Shown in pieces: positions 36,801 to 46,199 of a stretch of DNA of 64,000 nucleotides (its first letter is position 1; the number at the start of each line of letters is the position of its first letter). This DNA is from Pusillimonas sp. TS35. GTDB lineage: Bacteria > Pseudomonadota > Gammaproteobacteria > Burkholderiales > Burkholderiaceae_B. Below the pieces are notes generated by a model. The model made no database searches and was not told where the DNA came from. It saw only the letters and a list, made by a program, of their open reading frames with translations. The position numbers and the translations under genes are program-made. Location: the NCBI RefSeq assembly GCF_009857885.1, contig NZ_WWER01000004.1:310001-374000 (forward strand), read 5' to 3'.

Positions 36801-36928
36801 GCAGTGCGTTCCTTGCTGTTTCGAGCAACGCCGGCAATCAATATGCCGGATAACTTGATCGCATCAGTATATCCGGGGCGCGCTGGCACGGACCATGCTA
36901 GCGTAAATCCATACCACAAGGAGTCGGC

Positions 36929-38047
36929 ATGGATTGGTCTCTGGTCTTGATGTTTCCGCAACGGCACCCGTGGATGGCGACGGGCCTGGTGGCGGTACTG
37001 GCTGTTCTGGCTGCATTGGTCGCGCATCGGCTGCTGGCCGCGTTGGTGCGGCGGCTGACGCTGCGGCGGCCGTTGCTGGCATCTGTGGCACGCTTTACGT
37101 TCACGCCCGGGCGCTGGGTGTTGGTGGGGGTGGCGCTGGCGATGGTCTGCATAGGGGCGTCGGATACGCTGCCTGGTATCGCGGGGGTGCGCCAGGCGGT
37201 GAAACTGGCCTTGATTGCAGTGCTTGCCTGGCTGGCGGTACGCGCGACGATGGGCTTGGGCGAAGGCATCATCGTCCTCAACCCCGCCGATGTGGCCGAT
37301 AACCTGGGTGCGCGCCGCATCCATACGCAGACGCGTGTTCTGGTGCGCTGCATGAATATGGCTATCGTGCTGGTGGCGCTGGCTGCCATGCTTATGACGT
37401 TTCCCGCTGTGCGGCAGATCGGAGCGAGCCTGATGGCTTCGGCTGGTTTGATGGGCCTGGTGGCGGGCTTTGCGGCGCGGCCCGTGCTGGGCAACCTGAT
37501 CGCTGGGCTGCAGATTGCCATCACCCAGCCCATACGGCTGGATGATGTGTTGATCGTACAGGGTGAATGGGGCCGGGTTGAAGAGATAACCGGATCTTAC
37601 GTGGTGGTGCGCATCTGGGATGAGCGCCGGCTGGTAGTGCCGTTGCAATGGTTCATCGAGAATCCGTTCCAGAACTGGACGCGAAGAACCGCGCAAATCA
37701 TTGGCACGGTATTTTTGTGGGCCGATTATCGTCTGCCGTTGGCTCCTTTGCGCGAAGAGCTCGATCGCCTGTGCCGCGAAGCGCCTGAATGGGATGGCAG
37801 GGTGTGTCTGCTGCAGGTGACAGAAGCCGGGGAGCGGGCCATGCAACTCCGCGCCCTGGTGAGCGCTGCGGACTCCGGCTTGGCGTGGGACTTGCGCTGC
37901 AAGGTGCGCGAGGGGCTTGTGGCCTACATCCAGCAGCATCATCCCGAGTGCCTGCCGCGCATGCGCGCGGAGCTCGGCACACAGGCCAGCGAGCCAGGCG
38001 GGCCGCTGGACACTGCCGGTCAGGATGCCTCCAGCCCGGCGCCCTGA
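36929..38047 (+). CDS. MscS-family mechanosensitive ion channel
   Basis: 372 residues with four hydrophobic helices in the first 180 residues. The pore-lining and beta-domain signature ASLMASAGLMGLVAGFAARP, then LGNLIAGLQIAITQPIRLDD and GRVEEITGSYVVVRIWDERR, identifies MscS. The central Phe-Gly-rich pore helix and downstream cytoplasmic vestibule domain are intact, with a variable hydrophilic C-terminal tail. It would release solutes on osmotic downshock. AAGGAG lies at good spacing before the ATG. It is divergent from the DUF533 gene and is transcribed alone. Confidence 0.92.
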   Translation: MDWSLVLMFPQRHPWMATGLVAVLAVLAALVAHRLLAALVRRLTLRRPLLASVARFTFTPGRWVLVGVALAMVCIGASDTLPGIAGVRQAVKLALIAVLAWLAVRATMGLGEGIIVLNPADVADNLGARRIHTQTRVLVRCMNMAIVLVALAAMLMTFPAVRQIGASLMASAGLMGLVAGFAARPVLGNLIAGLQIAITQPIRLDDVLIVQGEWGRVEEITGSYVVVRIWDERRLVVPLQWFIENPFQNWTRRTAQIIGTVFLWADYRLPLAPLREELDRLCREAPEWDGRVCLLQVTEAGERAMQLRALVSAADSGLAWDLRCKVREGLVAYIQQHHPECLPRMRAELGTQASEPGGPLDTAGQDASSPAP

Positions 38048-38084
38048 TGCGCCGCGCCATGCGGGGGTACTGCGGGCGTACTGT

Positions 38085-39011
38085 TTATGCCTGCAATGCC
38101 AGCGCCTGCTCGCGCACGCACGCCTTCAGTGTGTCGAGTAGCGCAAATTCTGTGTCATCGGGGCGCCAGATCATGTCCATGGAGGCCGATAGGTTCAGGC
38201 CGGCCCAGGAGACGTTGATGGTGGTTGTGACGCCTACGCTGTGGGCCAGGAAGGAGGCCATGGGGGCAATGAAAGCCGTGCCGGGCAGTATCCTGGCCGT
38301 GGTCGAGACGGACGAGGACTCGATCAGCACATTCGGGCTACCGACGCCCAGGCTCTCGAAGGCCAGGTCTAGCTGTTGGCGTATAGGGCTGTGCCTGCCG
38401 GGTGCGATCCAGGGGTAGCTGAGCGCTTCTTCCCACGTGACGGTGGGCCGGTTCGCCAATGGATGCGTGCGGCAGGCTGCCAGGCACAGGCCCACGCTGC
38501 AGAGCCGCTCATGGTGCATGTCGTGTGGCGCGTCCCCGGCCTCGACCCGCGCGATGATCAGGTCCAGCGCCCCAGAGCGTAGCCGGGGAATTAGCGTATC
38601 AATGGGGCCCTCGATGATTTCGATGACAGCGGTAGGGCACCTGAGGTGGAGTGCCTGCACGAGCTGGGGCAGCAGGACAATGGCCACCATCGGGCTGGCG
38701 CCCAGGGTGATCTGCCCGCTGGCGGCGCCCACCATTTGCTCGACGGTCTGTCGGGCGCGATCGAGCCGACCGGTGATGGCCTTAGCCTGGCGGGCGAGCT
38801 CCAATGCGATAGGGAGCGGAGTCATGCCGCGCGCATGGCGCTGGAACAGCCTAGTGCCGAGATCTTCTTCAAAGTCGCGCAACCACTTCGACAGCGCCGG
38901 CTGAGTAAGCTGGAACTCTTGCGCAACCTGGCTGAGGTTGCGGGTTTCGCACATACGCTCAAGCATCTTGAGCTGGCGCAGCCGCAGATTGCGTGTCCAG
39001 TCTGTTGCCAT
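38085..39011 (-). CDS. LysR-family transcriptional regulator
   Basis: 308 residues. The N-terminal helix-turn-helix (LRQLKMLERMCETRNLSQVAQEFQLTQPALSKWLRDFEEDLG) is followed by the periplasmic-binding-like effector domain (ITLGASPMVAIVLLPQLVQAL). It is close in style to the GbpR/CbbR-like group. It is transcribed divergently from the sulfatase gene across a 104-bp, very A+T-rich spacer, so it probably controls the sulfatase-Bug transcript and itself. No clear ribosome site precedes the ATG. Confidence 0.9.
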   Translation of the reverse strand: MATDWTRNLRLRQLKMLERMCETRNLSQVAQEFQLTQPALSKWLRDFEEDLGTRLFQRHARGMTPLPIALELARQAKAITGRLDRARQTVEQMVGAASGQITLGASPMVAIVLLPQLVQALHLRCPTAVIEIIEGPIDTLIPRLRSGALDLIIARVEAGDAPHDMHHERLCSVGLCLAACRTHPLANRPTVTWEEALSYPWIAPGRHSPIRQQLDLAFESLGVGSPNVLIESSSVSTTARILPGTAFIAPMASFLAHSVGVTTTINVSWAGLNLSASMDMIWRPDDTEFALLDTLKACVREQALALQA

Positions 39012-39115
39012 AAGGCATTACCTTAATTTATGAATATCAAAGAAAGAATCATTATTAAATTATATCTATGGCCAGGATAATGATGGCTGCATACCTATAC
39101 TATTGAGGCCTAAAG
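39012..39115. promoter_or_regulatory. A+T-rich divergent promoter region, lysR/sulfatase
   Basis: This spacer is far richer in A+T than the genes on either side (ATTATTAAATTATATC at 39051-39066). A -10-like TATACT (39096-39101) lies 15 bases before the sulfatase ATG with no convincing -35, as is usual for LysR-activated promoters. Confidence 0.45.
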
Positions 39116-40702
39116 ATGATGAGGAAGCCGAATATCCTGCTGTTCATCACAGATCAGCACAAAGCCGATCACCTGGGGGTATACGGAAACAAGATCGTGA
39201 AGACGCCGAATCTTGATGCGATTGCACGTCGCGGTTGGAGAGCGGACAGGTTCTATGTTGCGAGCCCGATCTGCATGCCCAACCGGTCTTCCTTGATGAC
39301 GGGCAGGATGCCGTCCGTGCACGGCGCGCGGCATAATGGCATCCCCTTGGCGCTGGAGTCGGTGACATTCGTTGATCGTCTGCGGGAAGCGGGCTATGAA
39401 ACGGCGCTGGTGGGCAAGTCGCACCTGCAAAATATGACCGGCAAGGGGCCGCATTGGCCCGGCCCCGCAGATCCGCCAATGGACGGCGAGGCGCGTCGTG
39501 CCGCGCCCGGCAACTATGATCAGGAGTGGGGGCCTTTGTGGCGCCGGGATCCCGCTCATGATCTCGAAACGCCGTTCTATGGTTTCTCGCGGGTGGCGCT
39601 TGCGGTGGATCATGGTGATCAGGTCTGGGGGCACTACTGGCGCTGGCTGGAGAAGAACCACCCAGAGGCCGCCGCCACAGCCGGCCCCGAACACGCCATC
39701 CCCACCCCGGATTATGAACTGTCGCGCTGCGGGCAGGCCTGGCGCACCCGTGTGCCTGAAGAGTTGTCGACCAGTGCCTATATTGGCAACGAGGCGCGCT
39801 CGTTGATCCGCGAATATGCGCAGGCTGGTAAGCCGTTCTTCATGATGTGTTCGTTTCCCGATCCGCATCATCCGTTCACGCCGCACGGCAAGTATTGGGA
39901 TATGTACGGGCCCGAGGCGGTGGATCTGCCCGAATCGTTTCACGCCTGCGCGGAGCACGAGGCTGCGCCGCCGGTGCAATGGCTGTACCGGCAGCGCGAC
40001 GAGGGGAAGGCGGTGAAGTCCACACCGGCGCTGTTCGCCTGTACCGAGCGCGAGGCCCGCGAAGCCATTGCGCTCAACTATGGTTCGATCTCGCACATTG
40101 ATGCAGTAATCGGGGAGGTGACCGCCGAGCTTGCGCAACAGGGCGTCAGCGATAACACCATCATCATTTTCATGAGCGATCACGGAGACTATCTGGGCGA
40201 TCACCAGTTGCTCTGGAAGGGGCCGATTCACTACCAGAGCCTGATCCGGACGCCGTTTATATGGATGGATCCCACGCGCCCGAACGACCACGCGAATGGC
40301 GGTGCCCTGGCATCGACCATCGATGTGGCCGCCACGATCCTGGATCGGGTCGGCATCACGCCCTACAACGGCATGCAGGGCAAATCGCTACTGCCGCTTA
40401 TGGCTGGTGCGCAAGCGTCGTTGCGGGACGATATCCTGGTCGAGGAAGAGGGCCAGCGCATTATGTTTGGCTTTGACCGGCGGGTGCGGATGCGCACGTT
40501 GGTAAACGCCGAATACCGGGTCAGCGTGTATGAAGGATGCGAGTGGGGTGAGTTGTATGACTTGCGTGCAGATCCGATGGAGTTGGAAAACTTGTGGCGC
40601 TCACCCGGGCATGCGCAGGTGAGGCAATCGATGCTGCATGCGCTGGCGCTTGGGATGATCGAGCACTCCGAGACCAGCCCCGCACCGACCGCGCTGGCTT
40701 GA
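39116..40702 (+). CDS. type I sulfatase/phosphonate monoester hydrolase family
   Basis: 528 residues. The formylglycine site C53-M-P-N-R57 (CxPxR) is followed by SSLMTGRMPSVHG. Metal ligands appear in LLFITDQHKADHLG at the N-terminus and SDHGDYLGDHQLLWKGP near residue 350, the alkaline-phosphatase-superfamily pattern. The DQ rather than DD pair at the N-terminus is seen in this subgroup. The enzyme needs a formylglycine-generating enzyme for activity; none is encoded here. No signal peptide is seen, so it is cytoplasmic, and it could cleave sulfate or phosphonate esters imported with the help of the next gene product, a Bug protein. Start may be the second ATG at 39119. Confidence 0.86.
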   Translation: MMRKPNILLFITDQHKADHLGVYGNKIVKTPNLDAIARRGWRADRFYVASPICMPNRSSLMTGRMPSVHGARHNGIPLALESVTFVDRLREAGYETALVGKSHLQNMTGKGPHWPGPADPPMDGEARRAAPGNYDQEWGPLWRRDPAHDLETPFYGFSRVALAVDHGDQVWGHYWRWLEKNHPEAAATAGPEHAIPTPDYELSRCGQAWRTRVPEELSTSAYIGNEARSLIREYAQAGKPFFMMCSFPDPHHPFTPHGKYWDMYGPEAVDLPESFHACAEHEAAPPVQWLYRQRDEGKAVKSTPALFACTEREAREAIALNYGSISHIDAVIGEVTAELAQQGVSDNTIIIFMSDHGDYLGDHQLLWKGPIHYQSLIRTPFIWMDPTRPNDHANGGALASTIDVAATILDRVGITPYNGMQGKSLLPLMAGAQASLRDDILVEEEGQRIMFGFDRRVRMRTLVNAEYRVSVYEGCEWGELYDLRADPMELENLWRSPGHAQVRQSMLHALALGMIEHSETSPAPTALA

Positions 40703-40786
40703 CGCACGTGGCTGGACAAAAACCTTATCGTCCCTCGGGCGCCGCGACACCGCGCCTTGCGGGAAACCTACATAAAGGAGACATTG

Positions 40787-41770
40787 ATGAAACCCTATAG
40801 CTCGTATCTTTATGCCCTGGTGGCCGCAGTCGGCATTGTGGGGCTCCCAGCCGGGCAGGCGCAGGCCGCCTATCCCGAAAGGCCGGTGGCGATTGTGGTC
40901 AACTACCCGCCTGGCGGTCCGCTCGATATCGTCGCTCGGCTGGTCGCGGAAGATGCATCGCAGCAACTGGGCCAGACTGTTATTGTGGAAAACCACGCGG
41001 GCGCGGGGGGACAGGTGGGCGGGCAGTATGTGGCGCGGCAGAAGCCCGACGGCTATACGTTGCTGCTGACTGTGGATACGCTGTATACGGTCAATCCCTT
41101 CGTGTATACCAAGTCGAAATTCGACGCACGCAAAGTGCTGGTGCCGATCAGCATGGCGGGTGTGTTCAACCAGACGCTGGTGGCTCACCCTTCGCTCGGT
41201 GTAAAGACGCTGGCGCAGTTTGTGGACAAGGCCAAGGCCTCCGACCTTACCTATGCGTCGGCGGGCCTAGGTTCACCTGGGCATCTAACCATGGCGTATT
41301 TCAACCAGCAACTGGATGGCAAACTGACCCATGTGCCCTACCAGGGCAATGCGCCGGCCACGAACGGCTTGCTGGCGGGGCAGACGGACGTGGGCTTTCT
41401 GATTACCGGCGGATCGTTTCAGTTCGTGAAGGCGGGCAAGCTGGTTCCGCTCGCGGTATCAGGTGGCAAGCGCGACCCCAAGATGCCTGATGTGCCCACC
41501 ATTGCCGAATCGGGCATCAAAGGCCTGGAGAACTTTGACGTGTCGTTCGGCTACGCCTTGATGGCCCCCGAGGGGACCTCTGAGGCTGTTGTGCAGACCT
41601 GGAGCGACGCGATGAAGAAAGCGTTTGCGAACCCCAGGATACGCGAGCGCCTGGACACGTTGGGGCTGGAACCCGTGGTGACTACGCCCGCGCAGACCCG
41701 AGTGCAATTGGATAAAGCGGCGGCGCGGTGGGAGCAGGTCGTCAAGAAGGCCGATATTTCGATACATTGA
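40787..41770 (+). CDS. Bug/TctC-family solute-binding protein
   Basis: 327 residues with Sec signal MKPYSSYLYALVAAVGIVG..AQA and mature start AYPERPVAIVVNYPPGGPLDIVARL. AAAGGAG lies eight bases upstream of the ATG at 40787; ten extra upstream codons were rejected. Probably co-transcribed with the sulfatase, suggesting a sulfated or similar carboxylate ligand, although this is inference. Its 3' end converges with the thioesterase gene of the carboxylase operon. Confidence 0.9.
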   Translation: MKPYSSYLYALVAAVGIVGLPAGQAQAAYPERPVAIVVNYPPGGPLDIVARLVAEDASQQLGQTVIVENHAGAGGQVGGQYVARQKPDGYTLLLTVDTLYTVNPFVYTKSKFDARKVLVPISMAGVFNQTLVAHPSLGVKTLAQFVDKAKASDLTYASAGLGSPGHLTMAYFNQQLDGKLTHVPYQGNAPATNGLLAGQTDVGFLITGGSFQFVKAGKLVPLAVSGGKRDPKMPDVPTIAESGIKGLENFDVSFGYALMAPEGTSEAVVQTWSDAMKKAFANPRIRERLDTLGLEPVVTTPAQTRVQLDKAAARWEQVVKKADISIH

Positions 41771-41843
41771 GACGAGGATTCGCCCTCGGGCGTGGCTTGT
41801 TGCCTGCGCGCCCGGGCGCTTCGACGCCTAGGCGCATCTTGCG

Positions 41844-42290
41844 TTACGGCTTGTTCCGCTTGATCAGCTTGAACGTGGCCCGCGCTACGCAGACGGTGTC
41901 GCCGGCGGCATTGGTGACGGTGCCTTCACTGAAGACCGTGCTGCGGCCCCGGCGCAGGTTGCGGGCTTCGAACACGAGTTCGCCGCGCGCTACATCGAGG
42001 AAATGCGTCGACATTTCCACGGTGACGACACCCAGGTTGTGAGGATCGTGGCTGCGGGCGGCGGCGCTTAGGGTGAAGTCGAGCACACTCATCAATGTGC
42101 CGCCATGGGTGTCTCCACGGCTGTTGACCAGCATGGGATGCGCCGGCAGGCGTGTACGCACATAGCCGTCTTCCATGTGCTCGGCCTGCAGGCCGAGGTA
42201 TTCCATGAACGGGATATCGAGGCCGAAGTAGGCGCTGTCGGACACATTGCCGGTTGAGGTGTTGGGCTGGGGGGCTGTTGCAGTGTTCAT
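41844..42290 (-). CDS. PaaI-type hotdog-fold thioesterase
   Basis: 148 residues from the ATG at 42290. Hotdog motifs MLVNSRGDTHGGTLMSVLDFTLSAAA (catalytic Asn/Gly-x-His-Gly region) and VVTVEMSTHFL place it in the PaaI/YdiI acyl-CoA thioesterase group. It would hydrolyse a CoA thioester to free acid and CoA. As the last gene of the sigma-54-controlled carboxylase operon it could release a product or rescue CoA from dead-end intermediates. A 23-codon upstream extension lacks family similarity. Confidence 0.85.
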   Translation of the reverse strand: MNTATAPQPNTSTGNVSDSAYFGLDIPFMEYLGLQAEHMEDGYVRTRLPAHPMLVNSRGDTHGGTLMSVLDFTLSAAARSHDPHNLGVVTVEMSTHFLDVARGELVFEARNLRRGRSTVFSEGTVTNAAGDTVCVARATFKLIKRNKP

Positions 42291-42359
42291 CGTTAAGGTA
42301 TCTGGTGCTGCTGGCGGCCGGCAGGGGCCGGCCTGGTTGTTCAGGGCGCGTTGCGCCAC

Positions 42360-42572
42360 CTAGTCGACGACAGCGATGTCGTCGTCTTCGTTCACGGAGG
42401 CACCCTCGGCGACGAGGATCTCGCGGATGCGGCAGGCTGTTTCCGCCTCGACAGGGATCTCCATTTTCATGGATTCCACGGTAAGGACGATATCGCCTGG
42501 CGAGAGTGTGTCGCCCGGTGCCGCATGGATTCGCGTAACTGTACCTGAAACGATCGATTTTATCGTGTTCAT
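42360..42572 (-). CDS. biotin carboxyl carrier protein, minimal form
   Basis: 70 residues: only the biotinyl/lipoyl domain, with ESMKMEIP placing the biotinylated lysine at K36 and Pro/Ala-rich linker absent. It lies between the biotin carboxylase and thioesterase genes, 36 bases after the former. It would carry carboxybiotin from the carboxylase to the carboxyltransferase encoded at 47284. Stand-alone BCCPs of this size belong to acyl-CoA carboxylases rather than the housekeeping AccB, which is about twice as long. Confidence 0.92.
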   Translation of the reverse strand: MNTIKSIVSGTVTRIHAAPGDTLSPGDIVLTVESMKMEIPVEAETACRIREILVAEGASVNEDDDIAVVD

Positions 42573-42608
42573 CTTGTGTCCTGTCTTATGTTGCGTAATG
42601 GTCGCGAG

Positions 42609-44024
42609 TCAGGCCGTCTGTGGCGCGGCCTCGGTGGTTTCGGGCGTGGCAAGGATGCGGCCGACAATCTCGACATCAAGCCTGCCGTTGCGGTAGTCGG
42701 TGTGATCCAAGGCACGCAGTAGAAAGGGGACGTTGGTTTTGACGCCCGCTATATCTGTTGCTGCCAGAGCAGCCTGCAACTGCGCCAGTGCCTGCTGCCT
42801 TGTGTCGCCGGTGGCGATAATCTTTGCCAGCATCGGATCGTAGTGGCGCGGTACGATGCAGCCGGCGGCGTAGCCGGTTTCCACGCGTATGCCTGGCATT
42901 TGCGGCATATTAAAACGCGACAGCGTGCCGGGGGAGGGCAGGAAGCGTCGCGGGTCTTCCGCATAAATCCGTGCCTGGATGGCGTGCCCGCGCGCGGCGG
43001 GCGGCGTGGGCAGAACCTGGCTCAACGGCTGGCCGGCCGCAAGACGGATCTGGGCGGCAACGATGTCCACGCCAGTGATTTGTTCCGTGACCGCGTGTTC
43101 GACTTGAAGGCGTGTATTGACCTCCAGAAAGCTGAAGCCAGTTTCCGGGGTGTACAGCATTTCAACGGTACCGATGACGTCATAGCCTGTGCGCGCCAGT
43201 ATGCCTCGCAGCTGTTCACCAACCTCATTCAGTACTTGTGGCGGCAGGCCCGGCGCCCGCGCTTCTTCGAGCACTTTTTGGTTGCGGCGTTGCACGCTGC
43301 AATCGCGTTCGTGCAGCAGCGCCACATTGCCGTGGCGGTCGGCAAGAAACTGAAACTCGATATGGCGCGGCCGTTCGACAAGTTTTTCCAGATAGAGGCC
43401 TGACTGCCCGAAGCTGCGTTGGGCGATTGCCATGGCGGAGGACCACGCGGCGGGCAAATCATCTTCATGATGTACTGGAACCATGCCGATGCCGCCGCCG
43501 CCCGATGCCGGCTTTATCAGCACCGGATAACCTATTGCGCGGGCGCTTGCACTGACGGTATCGAGATCGCCTGCCAGTATGTCGGAGCTGGGGGTCTGCG
43601 GCATGCCGTGCGCCCGCATGAAGCGGCGTGCACCCGTTTTTTCGCCGAGACGCTCAAGCCAGATGGGGCTGGGGCCGACGAAGCACAGGCCCGCATCGCA
43701 CACCCGCTTTGCGAATTCAGCGTTCTCGGACAGAAACCCGTAGCCGGGATGAATGGCGTCGGTGCCTGAGTCTGCGGCGATCTTCAGGATGGCATCCTGA
43801 TTCAAATAGCTCTCGGCAGGGGTGTCGCCGGGCAGCGCATAGGCAGCATCCGCCTCGCCAATATACGGAAGCGTGGCGTCGGTGGGGGAGTAGATGACGA
43901 CGGTTTCTATGCCCAGCGCCTTTGCCGAACGGAGTATCCGTGCGGCGACTGCCGAACGGTTGGCGATGAGCAGCCGCTTGGGCAGGGGCGCTGCCGACGA
44001 TGTGGCCTGGTGTGCGGTTGTCAC
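42609..44024 (-). CDS. biotin carboxylase subunit of an acyl-CoA carboxylase
   Basis: 471 residues, the size of stand-alone AccC-like subunits. N-terminal KRLLIANRSAVAARILRSAK, the ATP-grasp glycine loop KPASGGGGIGM, FLEVNTRLQVEHAVTEQ and ARIYAEDP are all conserved. It carboxylates biotin with ATP and bicarbonate. A GTG start overlaps the upstream stop (GTGA), with AAGGAG ahead of it. Note ANRSAVA in place of the usual ANRGEIA near the N-terminus, a divergent feature. Because a separate accC is expected elsewhere, this copy is probably catabolic. Confidence 0.93.
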   Translation of the reverse strand: MTTAHQATSSAAPLPKRLLIANRSAVAARILRSAKALGIETVVIYSPTDATLPYIGEADAAYALPGDTPAESYLNQDAILKIAADSGTDAIHPGYGFLSENAEFAKRVCDAGLCFVGPSPIWLERLGEKTGARRFMRAHGMPQTPSSDILAGDLDTVSASARAIGYPVLIKPASGGGGIGMVPVHHEDDLPAAWSSAMAIAQRSFGQSGLYLEKLVERPRHIEFQFLADRHGNVALLHERDCSVQRRNQKVLEEARAPGLPPQVLNEVGEQLRGILARTGYDVIGTVEMLYTPETGFSFLEVNTRLQVEHAVTEQITGVDIVAAQIRLAAGQPLSQVLPTPPAARGHAIQARIYAEDPRRFLPSPGTLSRFNMPQMPGIRVETGYAAGCIVPRHYDPMLAKIIATGDTRQQALAQLQAALAATDIAGVKTNVPFLLRALDHTDYRNGRLDVEIVGRILATPETTEAAPQTA

Positions 44025-46168
44025 GCGATTTTCTCCTTCTGAATGACGACGGCGTCCACGATGACGGGGGGTGCCCGCCGGGATACAAGAACCGGATTGG
44101 CGTCCACAGACTGAACCGCCCCCGCCTGCGCGGCGAACCAGTCGCCCAGCCTCACAAGGAGGGCGGCAAGCGCGTCGACATCGACGGCGGGCATGCCCCG
44201 CGTGGCGGCAAATGCGCGGAAGATGAAGAGACGCTCAATGGCTTCCCGCGCATCGTCCTGCGTAAACGGTGCAGACAGGAACTGCGTGTCGCGCAATGCC
44301 TCTACCAGAACGCCGCCCTGGCCGATCATGACCACCGGGCCGTAAGCGTCGTCCCAGTGTGCGCCCAGAGCGAGTTCGAAGTCTGCCTTGTGCTGTTCAG
44401 CCAACAGCAGGCCTTCGAAGGGGACGCCGATGGATTGCAGGGTTGCGCAAAAGTCTGTCCATGCCTGTTGGGCGCTGCTGACGCTGTCCAGCCCCAGCCG
44501 TACCAGGCCGTGATCCGATTTGTGTGTCACGGTGGCGGATACGCCCTTGGCAACGAAGGGCGCCTGAAGGCGAGCCACAGCATCGCGCAGCAGATCTTCC
44601 TCGCGGCAGACTTGGTGTGCAACGATATTCAGGCCCGCCTGGGCCAGCAGCGCCAGGCTGGCCGGCTCGTCCAGCGAGCGGTGGCGAGAGCCTGAGCCAG
44701 AAGGTTCGGTGTCGGCAAGTGCGATCGGCGGGCGCGCGCCTGCGTCCTGCGCCGCATTGTTGGCAGTCTGCGCGTTGCGCAGGATGGCTTGCCGTCGCGT
44801 TTCGTAATTGGCCAGCAGGCTCAGCCCTCGCATAGCGCGCGCTTCGCTCTGGAATACAGGCACATCCTCCTGGCGGAAAGCATCCGCAACCCAATCCTGT
44901 ACGGCGCACACGGCCACGGGCACATTGGTTTGTGCGCAGAATGCGGCAGTCTGGCGGGCGAAGTCTTGCATGTCATAGCCTTCTCCGCCAATGGGAAAGC
45001 CGGTGAATACGCTGTCGGCAGCATCGCTGGCCGCGACACTTTGCAAGGTTTTCCCGAAAATCTCCGGCTGGGTGAGTAACGCCGTGGTCATATCAATGGG
45101 GTTGCGGGGCGAAACAAATGCGGGCAGCACTTCGCGCAGGCTATCGGTTTGCACCGTATTGAACCGGGCCAGATCCAGCCCGTTCTGCTGGGCGGCATCG
45201 GCGGCCAGCACGCAGGTTGCACCAGAGTTGCTGATGGCGACGACGCGCTTGCCGCGCGGCCGCTCACGCTTTGTGAACAAATGGGCGTACTCGGACAACT
45301 CATGGAAGTCGTTGACCCGCACAATATTGTGCTGGCGCAGGAATGCATCTGTCAGCGCGTCTTCGCTTGCCAACGCGCCCGTATGCGAGCTGGCGGTGAT
45401 CCGGCCTTCCTGGGTGCGACCCGCCATGACGGCGAGAATGGGTAGATCCCGGGCGGCAGCCAGGCGCGCGGCCCTGGCCATCAAGGCGGGGTCACGCAGC
45501 GATTCTGCGTAGGTCAGCAGCAGGCGCAGATCAGGATCCTGCATCAAGCCGTCGGCGACATCTGCGACGTTCAGGTCTGCCTCGTTACCCGTCGCCACCA
45601 GATAACGCACGCCCAGGCCCTGGCGCCGAAGGCCGCCGTAGACGATGGCCGCGCCAGCGCCGCTTTGGCTGATGATCGCAGCGGGCCCGTCTTGCGGCGG
45701 GCATTCATTGATCATCGTCGAAAAGCTCAGGATGGCCTGATTGCGGAAGTTGGCAACACCTTGGGTGTTCGGCCCGAAAAGCCGCAAGCCCGCGGTGCGA
45801 GCCCGCGCGAGCATCTGCGCCTGCGCCACTCGCCCGGTGTCGCCAAGCTCGGCAAATCCCGACGAATAGACGACAGCGGCGCGTGCGCCTGCCGCCGCTG
45901 CCTGGTCTATCGCCTCGGCGACATCTTTGCCGGCGATGCTGATGACGACTACATCGGGCGTGTGAGGCAGGTCGGCAAGCGTGCGGTAGGCCTTGATGCC
46001 CTGTATGCGCTCCCTGCTTGCGTTGATGGGGTAGATGTCTCCTGCATAACCGTGCCGCAGCATGTAGTGGATGGGGCGGCCGCCCGCTTTGATGGGGTTG
46101 TCCGACGCGCCCAGTATGGCCACGCGTCGGGGCGACAGAATATCCAGCACATCGGCTGCCTGCGTCAT
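44021..46168 (-). CDS. NDP-forming acyl-CoA synthetase (acetate-CoA ligase family, fused alpha-beta)
   Basis: 715 residues from the ATG at 46168 (AGGAA upstream); a TTG at 46207 overlapping the Bug gene is the alternative. Residues 1-130 form the CoA-binding Rossmann domain (RRVAILGASDNPIKAGGRPI), the middle is succinyl-CoA-synthetase-like with the phosphorylated histidine in ASSHTGALASED, and the last 230 residues are an ATP-grasp domain (LARHRSLDE..VAKGVSATVTHKSDHGLVRLGL). It would activate a carboxylic acid imported by the adjacent Bug protein, giving the acyl-CoA substrate of the carboxylase. It overlaps the biotin carboxylase gene. Confidence 0.88.
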   Translation of the reverse strand: MTQAADVLDILSPRRVAILGASDNPIKAGGRPIHYMLRHGYAGDIYPINASRERIQGIKAYRTLADLPHTPDVVVISIAGKDVAEAIDQAAAAGARAAVVYSSGFAELGDTGRVAQAQMLARARTAGLRLFGPNTQGVANFRNQAILSFSTMINECPPQDGPAAIISQSGAGAAIVYGGLRRQGLGVRYLVATGNEADLNVADVADGLMQDPDLRLLLTYAESLRDPALMARAARLAAARDLPILAVMAGRTQEGRITASSHTGALASEDALTDAFLRQHNIVRVNDFHELSEYAHLFTKRERPRGKRVVAISNSGATCVLAADAAQQNGLDLARFNTVQTDSLREVLPAFVSPRNPIDMTTALLTQPEIFGKTLQSVAASDAADSVFTGFPIGGEGYDMQDFARQTAAFCAQTNVPVAVCAVQDWVADAFRQEDVPVFQSEARAMRGLSLLANYETRRQAILRNAQTANNAAQDAGARPPIALADTEPSGSGSRHRSLDEPASLALLAQAGLNIVAHQVCREEDLLRDAVARLQAPFVAKGVSATVTHKSDHGLVRLGLDSVSSAQQAWTDFCATLQSIGVPFEGLLLAEQHKADFELALGAHWDDAYGPVVMIGQGGVLVEALRDTQFLSAPFTQDDAREAIERLFIFRAFAATRGMPAVDVDALAALLVRLGDWFAAQAGAVQSVDANPVLVSRRAPPVIVDAVVIQKEKIA

Positions 46169-46199
46169 GGAACGGTTCCTGGCGATGGCTTCAACGGGT

